Part shown: positions 1-5,348 of the stretch, in pieces | Numbering within the stretch: the first letter of the stretch is position 1 | How the letters are laid out: the number at the start of each line of letters is the position of its first letter | Assembly: GCA_027062125.1 (NCBI GenBank) | Contig: JAMOTW010000090.1 | Location: forward strand, 1 to 7,669 | DNA from: Thermococcus sp. | GTDB taxonomy: Archaea > Methanobacteriota_B > Thermococci > Thermococcales > Thermococcaceae | Reading direction: 5' to 3' | Length of the DNA stretch: 7,669 nt | Position numbers and translations under genes: made by a program | Notes under the pieces: generated by a model | What the model was told of the DNA's origin: nothing | The model's input: the letters and a program-made list of their open reading frames with translations, nothing else | Database searches by the model: none

Positions 1-1137
1 AGGCAGTCCGAGCAGGAACAGGAACGCGAAGACCGCCCAGGTGCCTATCTTCCTGTCGAGGTGGACGTCCTCCTCGAGCATGGCGACGAGGTAGTTGTAG
101 GTTGCTATTGCCGAGGTGAATCCCGCGAACCAGAGGAGCAGGAACCACATCGCACCGAATATCTGTCCGGCGGGCATGTTGGCGAAGACGTTCGGTAGGG
201 CCATGTAGGCGAGACCGACACCACCCTTAACGGCCTGCTCCGGTCCGAGGTAGGCGAAGGCTATCGGGATTGCCAGTGAACCACCGAGGATGACCTCAGC
301 GAACTCGTTGAGTGAGACGGTGGCAAGACCGCTGAGGGCGACATCGTCCTCCGGGCCGAGGTAGCTGGCGTAGTTGTGGATGATACCCATACCGAGGGAC
401 AGCGTGAAGAATATCTGCCCCGCGGCTGCAAGGCTTATCTTGAAGAAGTTCTCGCTGAGCGCCTGGAAGTTCGGCTTCCAGATGTACTCGAGACCCCTGA
501 TGGCGCTCCACTCCGGCTTGACCGGTGAGCCAAGGGTCAGTGCCCTAATAACGAGGAGTATGGCGAACACGTACAGGAGGGGCATCATGACCTTGACCCA
601 GCGCTCGATACCCTTGCTGACACCCTGGGCAACAGCAATTCCGAGGATGACCATTGTAAGTGCCCAGAACGTTATAACGGCACCCGTGTTGGAGACATAG
701 TCAAGGAAGAACTGGACGGTGTCCTTGCCGAAGTAGGCTCCGGTGAGGCTGTAATAAGTGTACGCCGCTGACCAACCGATGATCTGGTAGTAGTAGGAGC
801 TCAGCAGTGAAGCAACCGAGAAGGCCAGCATTCCGCCGATGATACCGAAGATCAGTGCGGTCTTTGGCTTGACGCTCTCCCTTGCCATGAGGTAGAACAT
901 GGGTCCTATCGTACCGTGGCCGTACTTACCACCGTAGCGACCGGTGGTCCACTCAACCCACATCACAGGGATTCCCAGCAATACCAGCGCTATAAAGTAT
1001 GGTATCATGAATGCGCCGCCACCGTTGCTGGCCAGCTGGTACGGGAACCTCCAGAAGTTACCAAGGCCGATTGCGTTACCGGCCATAGCTAAAATCAAAC
1101 CGAGCTTAGTTGCCCATTGATCCCTCTGTTGTTCCAC
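1..1137 (-). CDS. Sodium-dependent amino-acid transporter, NSS/SNF (LeuT) family, C-terminus cut off
   Basis: This is a membrane symporter that would use the Na+ gradient to import an amino acid. The reading frame is open from a GTG at 1137 to the window edge (379 codons; full-length LeuT is about 520). The N-terminus aligns with Aquifex LeuT residue for residue from position 1, including the TM1 motif GNAIGLGNFWRFP (20-32), which supports this start. A GTG at 1146 is possible, but the G-rich ribosome site (GGGGGTGG) suits 1137 better. Equivalents of the LeuT Na+ ligands are present: N27, T245, N277, T341 and S342. E281 sits where LeuT has Glu290, the residue that makes LeuT chloride-independent. 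The TM6 unwound segment reads FFTLSLGMG (243-251). Pocket positions differ from LeuT (Met250 for Phe259, Thr346 for Ile359), so the substrate cannot be assumed to be leucine. Family call is firm; substrate is unknown. Confidence 0.95.
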   Translation of the reverse strand, partial: MEQQRDQWATKLGLILAMAGNAIGLGNFWRFPYQLASNGGGAFMIPYFIALVLLGIPVMWVEWTTGRYGGKYGHGTIGPMFYLMARESVKPKTALIFGIIGGMLAFSVASLLSSYYYQIIGWSAAYTYYSLTGAYFGKDTVQFFLDYVSNTGAVITFWALTMVILGIAVAQGVSKGIERWVKVMMPLLYVFAILLVIRALTLGSPVKPEWSAIRGLEYIWKPNFQALSENFFKISLAAAGQIFFTLSLGMGIIHNYASYLGPEDDVALSGLATVSLNEFAEVILGGSLAIPIAFAYLGPEQAVKGGVGLAYMALPNVFANMPAGQIFGAMWFLLLWFAGFTSAIATYNYLVAMLEEDVHLDRKIGTWAVFAFLFLLGLP

Positions 1138-1216
1138 AATCTCCACCCCCGTTCTCAAGTGTCTGGGATCGATAACCCCGTGGATGGTATTGGGGCATTA
1201 TGTATAAGCAAAGGCA

Positions 1217-1235
1217 TTCTATAAAAAGCTTTTCC
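1217..1235 (-). promoter_or_regulatory. Probable BRE/TATA promoter of the transporter gene
   Basis: Read on the minus strand this is GGAAAAGCTTTTTATAG, a purine-rich BRE followed by an archaeal TATA box. A transcription start about 25 bases downstream would fall near 1197-1200, giving a leader of about 60 bases before the GTG at 1137. GGCAT and ATGCC flank the TATA box as inverted copies (1213-1217 and 1236-1240). No experimental start is known to me. Confidence 0.6.
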
Positions 1236-1311
1236 ATGCCTCCTTTCGACAAAAGACGATTTACTTGGGCGCAAAACTTTTCGTATCGGTTTTTCGTCGT
1301 TTCTTTAATAC

Positions 1312-1335
1312 GCCAGAATAACGTAATCTTCTGGC
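1312..1335. repeat. Perfect 7-bp inverted repeat (GCCAGAA / TTCTGGC)
   Basis: The arms at 1312-1318 and 1329-1335 are perfectly complementary with a 10-base loop. A TATA-like CTTTAATAC lies just upstream on the plus strand (about 1301-1309). It could be a regulator site or an RNA hairpin. It lies about 80 bases upstream of the transporter TATA box. Function is unknown. Confidence 0.4.
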
Positions 1336-1400
1336 TGATGATGTGACAGCTGGGGAGTGCTTAATGAGGAAAAATGACAAAAACATTCCCGCTACTTTTC

Positions 1401-1414
1401 CCAAAGATTTAATT
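1401..1414 (+). promoter_or_regulatory. Probable promoter of the C/D box RNA
   Basis: A BRE-like CCAAAG (1401-1406) is followed by a TATA-like ATTTAATT (1407-1414). The expected start, about 25 bases downstream of the TATA centre, is near 1435, the first base before the terminal stem of the guide RNA. The agreement between this position and the RNA end is the main support. Confidence 0.5.
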
Positions 1415-1435
1415 TGATATCGGCCAATAATCGAA

Positions 1436-1501
1436 CGGCGCCCGATGATTGGAACAAGAGTGAGCTGACGGGTGATGACCGACTTCTCGCTGAGGGCGCC
1501 G
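1436..1501 (+). ncRNA. C/D box guide RNA (archaeal sRNA for 2'-O-methylation)
   Basis: All parts of an archaeal C/D sRNA appear in order within 66 bases. A perfect 8-bp terminal stem pairs CGGCGCCC (1436-1443) with GGGCGCCG (1494-1501). Between the arms are a C box ATGATTG (1445-1451, degenerate; consensus RTGATGA), a D' box CTGA (1465-1468), a perfect C' box GTGATGA (1472-1478) and a D box CTGA (1490-1493), with a 3-base D'-C' spacer. The D guide is 1479-1489 (CCGACTTCTCG) and the D' guide is about 1452-1464. By the box-plus-five rule they would direct methylation of an A within 5'-CGAGAAG and of a C within 5'-CUCACUCUUG in target RNAs. Such RNAs work with L7Ae, Nop5 and fibrillarin. The target molecules are not identified here. 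The weak C box is the main doubt. Confidence 0.75.
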
Positions 1502-1694
1502 CATCCGGATCGCTCCGGGACATGATAGGGTCTGTTTGGGTTCATCGATGCAATTTTATGTTCTCCAATGTATAGAAAATCTTGGATGTACATTCCTCTT
1601 TTCGCCCTAAGATTTCGGGAGGATTTTTCTTTCCGCCGAAAATTTCCGTACATAACTTTTTGTTTGAAATCAAGCGTTTTCCGGCCTCCTTTAT

Positions 1695-1710
1695 CGAAAG
1701 GTTTATATAT
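1695..1710 (+). promoter_or_regulatory. Strong BRE/TATA promoter of gdhA
   Basis: CGAAAG (1695-1700) followed by GTTTATATAT (1701-1710) is close to the ideal Thermococcales BRE plus TATA. Transcription should start near 1730, giving a leader of about 30 bases. A strong promoter fits GDH, an abundant protein in this group. Confidence 0.8.
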
Positions 1711-1748
1711 GCAAATGCCTAAGGGCTTATCGCACATTACCGAAACCT

Positions 1749-1756
1749 GAGGTGGT
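1749..1756 (+). promoter_or_regulatory. Ribosome binding site that sets the gdhA start
   Basis: GAGGTGGT matches the 3' end of archaeal 16S rRNA and ends 4 bases before the ATG at 1761. An upstream in-frame GTG at 1752 lies inside this site and is therefore unlikely to be the start. Confidence 0.75.
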
Positions 1757-1760
1757 ATGG

Positions 1761-3020
1761 ATGGTCGAGATTGATCCGTTTGAGATGGCCGTTAAGCAGC
1801 TCGAGAGGGCTGCCCAGTTCATGGACATAAGTGAAGAGGCCCTTGAGTGGCTCAAGAAGCCCATGAGGATTGTTGAGGTCAGCGTCCCGCTCGAGATGGA
1901 CGACGGTTCTGTCAAGGTTTTCACCGGTTTCCGTGTTCAGCACAACTGGGCCCGCGGTCCAACCAAGGGTGGCATAAGGTGGCACCCGGCCGAGACCCTC
2001 AGCACCGTTAAGGCCCTCGCCACCTGGATGACCTGGAAAGTAGCTGTCGTTGACCTCCCCTACGGTGGAGGTAAGGGTGGTATTATTGTTAACCCGAAGG
2101 AACTGAGCGAGAGGGAGAAGGAGAGGCTCGCGAGGAACTACATAAGGGCCATCTATGACGTCATCAGCCCGTACACCGACATTCCGGCCCCTGACGTTTA
2201 CACCAACCCGCAGATCATGGCCTGGATGATGGACGAGTACGAGGCCATCAGCAGGAGGAAGGTTCCGAGCTTCGGAATCATCACCGGTAAGCCGCCCGGA
2301 GTTGGCGGTATCGTCGCGAGGATGGACGCCACCGCCCGCGGTGCCAGCTACACTGTCCGTGAGGCCGCGAAGGCCCTCGGCATGGACCTCAAGGGCAAGA
2401 CCATCGCCATCCAGGGTTACGGTAACGCCGGCTACTACATGGCCAAGATCATGAGCGAGGAGCACGGCATGAAGGTCGTTGCCCTTAGCGACAGCAAGGG
2501 CGGCATCTACAACCCGGACGGCCTCAACGCCGATGAGGTTCTCAAGTGGAAGAGGGAGCACGGCTCAGTCAAGGACTTCCCGGGAGCCACCAACATAACC
2601 AACGAGGAACTCCTCGAGCTCGAAGTGGACGTCCTCGCTCCAGCGGCAATCGAGGGAGTTATCACCAAGGACAACGCCGATAAGGTCAAGGCCAAGATCG
2701 TCGCCGAGGTCGCCAACGGTCCGACCACCCCGGAGGCCGACGAGATCCTCCACGAGAAGGGCGTCCTCATCATACCGGACTTCCTCTGTAACGCCGGCGG
2801 TGTTACCGTCAGCTACTTCGAGTGGGTCCAGAACATAACCGGCGACTACTGGGACACCGAGACCACCAGGGCCAAGCTCGACAAGAAGATGACCAAGGCC
2901 TTCTGGGACGTCTACAACACCCACAAGGAGAAGGCCATCCCGATGAGGGATGCCGCCTACGTCGTCGCCGTCCAGAGGGTCTACGACGCCATGAAGTGGC
3001 GCGGATGGGTGAAGAAGTGA
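1761..3020 (+). CDS. gdhA: Glutamate dehydrogenase, hexameric archaeal type
   Basis: The enzyme interconverts glutamate with 2-oxoglutarate and ammonia using NAD(P)(H). It is cytoplasmic and links amino-acid catabolism to reducing power. From the ATG at 1761 the protein has 419 residues, essentially the length of Pyrococcus GDH (about 420), and begins MVEIDPFEMAVKQLERAAQF as in that family. The substrate domain carries PYGGGKGG (100-107) with catalytic Lys105, and PAPDVYTN (142-149) with the conserved Asp145. The Rossmann domain carries GYGNAG (219-224), and a C-terminal block contains NAGGVTVSYFEWVQN. It stands alone behind its own promoter and converges with the potassium channel gene, leaving 57 bases between stop codons. 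NADP versus NAD preference cannot be settled from these motifs. Sequence and length are intact; identification is very secure. Confidence 0.98.
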   Translation: MVEIDPFEMAVKQLERAAQFMDISEEALEWLKKPMRIVEVSVPLEMDDGSVKVFTGFRVQHNWARGPTKGGIRWHPAETLSTVKALATWMTWKVAVVDLPYGGGKGGIIVNPKELSEREKERLARNYIRAIYDVISPYTDIPAPDVYTNPQIMAWMMDEYEAISRRKVPSFGIITGKPPGVGGIVARMDATARGASYTVREAAKALGMDLKGKTIAIQGYGNAGYYMAKIMSEEHGMKVVALSDSKGGIYNPDGLNADEVLKWKREHGSVKDFPGATNITNEELLELEVDVLAPAAIEGVITKDNADKVKAKIVAEVANGPTTPEADEILHEKGVLIIPDFLCNAGGVTVSYFEWVQNITGDYWDTETTRAKLDKKMTKAFWDVYNTHKEKAIPMRDAAYVVAVQRVYDAMKWRGWVKK

Positions 3021-3040
3021 TTTCTTCTCCCCTTTCTCTT
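3021..3040 (+). terminator. Probable pyrimidine-tract terminator after gdhA
   Basis: Twenty uninterrupted pyrimidines with several T-runs start right after the gdhA stop, and more T-runs follow to about 3054. Archaeal RNA polymerase stops at U-rich tracts without a hairpin, so this is a reasonable terminator in the short gap between convergent genes. There is no matching T-tract for the opposite strand. Confidence 0.45.
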
Positions 3041-3077
3041 AGTTTCTGTCCTTCTGCAAGGATATAACGTCGATGTT

Positions 3078-3440
3078 CTAGAGCTTCTTACCCCGTTCCC
3101 GATAGAGCCTCGATATCGCCTGCATCGCGGCCGCGACCATTATTCCGCTGAAGGTCATGCCGAGCAGGGGGAGCACGAGGGCGCAGAGGAACTTGGATAC
3201 GGGTGTTGTGGGGGTTATGTCACCGTAGCCGACGGTGAAGGCCGAAACGAAGGCGAAGTAGATTCCGTTGCCGATGCTTATGGACTCCTGGAATGATAGA
3301 ACCACTCCGAAAACCACTATCAGGGCAAAGAGGCCGAGGAGGATGCTCTTCACGTAGTAGAGGACCCTCAAAAATTCATGAAAAAAGGTGCGAAAGCCTA
3401 TGAGCTCGATTTCGAGCCCTTCCTCTGTCTTCTTCTCCAT
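3078..3440 (-). CDS. Small two-helix potassium channel (pore domain only)
   Basis: This predicted membrane protein of 120 residues would conduct K+ as a tetramer. TM1 spans about residues 30-49, a pore helix follows at about 56-68, the canonical filter TVGYGD is at 69-74, and TM2 spans about 82-107 with glycines 94 and 99 as possible hinge points. Only about 13 residues, rich in Arg and Lys, follow TM2, so no RCK or cyclic-nucleotide domain is attached; the N-terminal 25 residues are soluble and partly acidic. The ATG at 3440 is four bases after the stop of the upstream gene, with GGTGTGA (3445-3451) as ribosome site overlapping that stop, so the two genes are very probably translated from one mRNA. 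The pore call is secure. What gates the channel is not visible in the protein itself. Confidence 0.9.
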   Translation of the reverse strand: MEKKTEEGLEIELIGFRTFFHEFLRVLYYVKSILLGLFALIVVFGVVLSFQESISIGNGIYFAFVSAFTVGYGDITPTTPVSKFLCALVLPLLGMTFSGIMVAAAMQAISRLYRERGKKL

Positions 3441-3444
3441 CCCT

Positions 3445-4608
3445 TCACACCTTGGCCCAGTATTCCTTCTCCTCGACCATCGCCCTTATCATCTCGTCCT
3501 CGTCCTTGAACATCGTCCTCCTCGACGGGTTCTGCATGCCGTAGAACTCCATGAATGGGCTCGGGCGGCGCTCGAAGGGATAGTAGAGGTATATCGCCGC
3601 CAGCGTCCTGTACGCCTCGGCCATCTCGCTGATAACGCCGGCGGAAACGCCTTCCGCGTAGTGATAAACCGCTATCGCCTTGCTCACGTCAACGAGGTTA
3701 AAATCGCGCTCGACGAGCTGGCGCCTCAGTATGTCGGTCGCCTGCTCTATGTCCTCCCTCTCGAGCTCTTCCTCTTCTTCACCGTCCAGGAGGTGCTTTA
3801 TCCTGATGCGCTTTATGGATGGATCTGCGTTCACCTGGGCGTCGTATTCGGCAACGACCCACCAGTCGTCCAGAGCCCCTGGGTCGAGGACGGTGAAGTG
3901 CTCGCTGAGCTTGTTGTAGAAGCCCCGGACGCGGTGGTAGTACTCCTCCTCGTGGCCGGTCATTGGATAGCTGAGGTAAACGAGCGGCTTCTCAGCCTCG
4001 TGGAATATCAGGTCGAGGAAGACATGGTATGGGTGCCTTATGCCGAACTGGAGGATGTAGCGGACCTCGATGCCTTCCTTCTTCAGCTCGTGTATCAGGG
4101 TTTTGACGTGGTTTATGGCATCCTCGCGCCACATGACGAGGGTGGTGAGCTTTATGTTCTCTGGGTTCTCGCCGAAGCGCTCGAACCATTCTGGATCGTT
4201 GATTATCCTCCTCCTGACAGACAGAACGTCGTCGAGGATTATGATGACCCTGTTGGGGCGGAGGAGCTTGAGGTTGCTCGCCGTAAAACCTATGACGCTC
4301 CCGCTTCCCCAGCGGAAGAGGCTCGGCGTGGAGACGAGGTGGTAGGTCTTATCGCTCCCGTCTATCTCCCTCCGGATCCTCTCGAAGGCCTCGTCGCGTA
4401 TCTCGTTCATCAAATCCTGGTGGTTTATGGCGAAGTCGAGAACGTTCTTCCTCGTTATTTTAACGCCCCTCTCCTTGCCGACTTCCCTTATGTAGTCGAA
4501 AACGTGGTAGTATGCGTAGCTCTCGTTCTCCACGAGCTTGAGCGCCTCGGTTATGTACTCGTCCCTGCCGTTGAGCGGCGGGCCGGTAAGCAGGACTATC
4601 TCCTTCAT
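3445..4608 (-). CDS. Nucleotide-kinase-like protein fused to a nucleoside deoxyribosyltransferase-like domain
   Basis: I recognise no named gene. The 387-residue soluble protein seems to have two halves. The N-terminal half begins KEIVLLTGPPLNGRDEYI, like a P-loop of the adenylate-kinase kind, but the Walker A Lys-Ser/Thr is replaced by Arg15-Asp16; VIIILDD (121-127) could be the Walker B-like strand. The C-terminal half starts KPLVYLSYPMTG (207-218), the first strand and loop typical of nucleoside 2-deoxyribosyltransferase-like proteins. It ends with VDVSKAIAVYHY (306-317) and S-x-G-x-x-x-E-M-x-x-A (322-332), where Glu328 matches the catalytic Glu of that family. An acidic run (277-286) lies between these motifs. 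I chose the ATG at 4608, three bases after GGGGTGGT; an ATG at 4626 would add six residues. It is first in an operon with the potassium channel. Activity is unknown; fold assignment is by motif only. Confidence 0.7.
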   Translation of the reverse strand: MKEIVLLTGPPLNGRDEYITEALKLVENESYAYYHVFDYIREVGKERGVKITRKNVLDFAINHQDLMNEIRDEAFERIRREIDGSDKTYHLVSTPSLFRWGSGSVIGFTASNLKLLRPNRVIIILDDVLSVRRRIINDPEWFERFGENPENIKLTTLVMWREDAINHVKTLIHELKKEGIEVRYILQFGIRHPYHVFLDLIFHEAEKPLVYLSYPMTGHEEEYYHRVRGFYNKLSEHFTVLDPGALDDWWVVAEYDAQVNADPSIKRIRIKHLLDGEEEEELEREDIEQATDILRRQLVERDFNLVDVSKAIAVYHYAEGVSAGVISEMAEAYRTLAAIYLYYPFERRPSPFMEFYGMQNPSRRTMFKDEDEMIRAMVEEKEYWAKV

Positions 4609-4611
4609 TAT

Positions 4612-4619
4612 ACCACCCC
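4612..4619 (-). promoter_or_regulatory. Ribosome binding site that sets the start at 4608
   Basis: On the minus strand this reads GGGGTGGT, followed by ATA and then ATG. It resembles the sites before gdhA and fttA. It lies downstream of the alternative ATG at 4626 and so argues against that start. Confidence 0.65.
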
Positions 4620-4644
4620 ACTGCATCCAAACCTCTATTCCGGA

Positions 4645-4659
4645 CGAAACCTTTAAATA
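4645..4659 (+). promoter_or_regulatory. BRE/TATA promoter of the psmB-fttA operon
   Basis: CGAAAC (4645-4650) followed by CTTTAAATA (4651-4659) is a good archaeal promoter, almost the same BRE as at gdhA. Transcription should start near 4680-4684, about 45 bases before the psmB start. The TATA core TTTAAA is palindromic and may also serve the divergent minus-strand operon (minus-strand reading GTATTTAAAGG, expected start near 4629). Confidence 0.65.
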
Positions 4660-4713
4660 CTATTCCCCTAAAGTGCGGTTGTAGAGGTTCTTCTATTCTA
4701 AAAAGGTGCCAGC

Positions 4714-4720
4714 AGGGGTG
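4714..4720 (+). promoter_or_regulatory. Ribosome binding site for the TTG start of psmB
   Basis: AGGGGTG ends six bases before the TTG at 4727. Together with the in-frame TAA at 4724-4726, it leaves TTG 4727 as the only start that keeps the propeptide and the catalytic threonine. Confidence 0.65.
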
Positions 4721-4726
4721 TTGTAA

Positions 4727-5338
4727 TTGACTGAAAAGCTAAAGGGAACGACTACAGTCGGCATTGTATGTAGGGACGGCGTGGTCCTTGCAGCGGACAG
4801 GAGAGCGTCGCTGGGCAACATGGTGCTGTCGGAGAACGTGACAAAGGTGTTCTGGATAGACGACCACCTGGCCCTCGCGGGGGCTGGCAGCGTCGGTGAT
4901 ATTCTGGGCCTCGTCAGGCTTCTCAGGGCCGAGGCCAAGCTCTACAGGGCCAAGGTGGGCAAGGAGATGAGCGTTAAGGCCCTCGCAACGCTGACTTCTA
5001 ACATCCTTCACGGGAGCAGGTTCATGCCCTACTTCGGGTGGTTCCTCATAGCGGGACACACCGGAAGGCCAGGGCTGTACTCGGTTGACATGGCCGGTGG
5101 CGTCACGGAAGACAAGTTCACAGCCGCCGGTTCCGGAATGGAGTTCGCATTCTCGATACTGGAGTCCGAATACAGGGAGGACATCCTCCTGAAGGAGGGG
5201 GTTAGGCTCGCTCTCAAGGCCATAAAGGCCGCCACCAGGAGGGACGTTTTCACTGGCGGTGGAGTTACTCTCGTTACCGTCACGGAGGAAGGCTACAAGG
5301 AGTGGACAGAGGAGGAGATAAAAGCCGTTCTGGAGTGA
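4727..5338 (+). CDS. psmB: Proteasome beta subunit (20S core, catalytic threonine protease)
   Basis: The protein forms the inner rings of the archaeal 20S proteasome, degrading unfolded proteins fed by PAN or Cdc48-type ATPases. The 203 residues start at TTG with a short propeptide, MTEKLKG, cleaved before TTTVG to expose the N-terminal nucleophile. In mature numbering Thr1, Asp17, Lys33, Ser129 and Asp166 are present. The position normally held by Ser169 is Thr (RRDVFTGGG), a conservative change in the catalytic surroundings. AADRRASLG and AGSGMEFAFS are typical beta-subunit blocks. Thermococcales usually carry two beta genes; the one next to fttA corresponds to Pyrococcus furiosus psmB-1 as I recall. 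The two betas are reported to differ in activity and heat stability, so this copy need not be the main peptidase. It is the first gene of an operon with fttA, whose ribosome site overlaps its stop codon. Confidence 0.96.
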   Translation: MTEKLKGTTTVGIVCRDGVVLAADRRASLGNMVLSENVTKVFWIDDHLALAGAGSVGDILGLVRLLRAEAKLYRAKVGKEMSVKALATLTSNILHGSRFMPYFGWFLIAGHTGRPGLYSVDMAGGVTEDKFTAAGSGMEFAFSILESEYREDILLKEGVRLALKAIKAATRRDVFTGGGVTLVTVTEEGYKEWTEEEIKAVLE

Positions 5339-5344
5339 GGTGGT
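5337..5344 (+). promoter_or_regulatory. Ribosome binding site that sets the fttA start
   Basis: GAGGTGGT overlaps the psmB TGA stop and ends four bases before the GTG at 5349, the same spacing as at gdhA. The earlier GTG at 5340 lies inside this site. Confidence 0.65.
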
Positions 5345-5348
5345 ATCA

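Larger units (their letters stand above)
1138..1748. other. Intergenic region between the divergent transporter and gdhA genes
   Basis: This roughly 610-base stretch is AT-richer than the flanking genes. I can support two gene promoters at its ends and a C/D box RNA with its own promoter in the middle. It also holds a perfect 7-bp inverted repeat at 1312-1318 and 1329-1335. Open frames inside it (for example 1261-1737 minus and 1568-1750 plus) lack ribosome sites, have no recognisable protein sequence and run through the RNA gene, so I do not call them. In 1502-1690 I see only AT-rich sequence with T-runs that might end the guide RNA transcript. Confidence 0.7.

Noticed and set aside
374..700. 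Plus-strand open frame of 108 codons within the transporter gene
   Set aside because: It is antisense to conserved transmembrane segments of the transporter and has no start signals.
1335..1360. Possible second C/D box RNA (TGATGATG after CTGG)
   Set aside because: A C-like box is present but no D or D' box follows at a usable distance on either strand.
1505..1521. CCGG...CCGG hairpin just after the guide RNA, as a possible terminator
   Set aside because: The stem is only about 4-5 bp, it lacks a T-run directly after it, and archaeal termination does not need such hairpins.
1567..1594. Inverted repeat AATGTA / TACATT and the palindrome ATGTACAT
   Set aside because: The arms are only 6 bases in AT-rich DNA with a 16-base gap, so chance is likely and nothing nearby supports a function.
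1261..1737. Minus-strand open frame of 158 codons in the intergenic region
   Set aside because: It has no ribosome site, no recognisable domain and biased composition. It runs through the guide RNA gene and starts inside the gdhA leader.
1568..1750. Plus-strand open frame of 60 codons before gdhA
   Set aside because: It covers the gdhA promoter and leader, lacks a ribosome site, and its product is an odd Phe/Arg-rich sequence.
1737..2561. Minus-strand open frame of 274 codons within gdhA
   Set aside because: It is a mirror-frame shadow of gdhA, with no promoter or ribosome site.
3388..4656. Plus-strand open frame of 422 codons opposite the kinase-like gene
   Set aside because: It is antisense to a gene with clear motifs, a good ribosome site and operon context. 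Its own protein is low-complexity, rich in Leu, Val and Arg, as expected for a mirror frame in GC-rich DNA.
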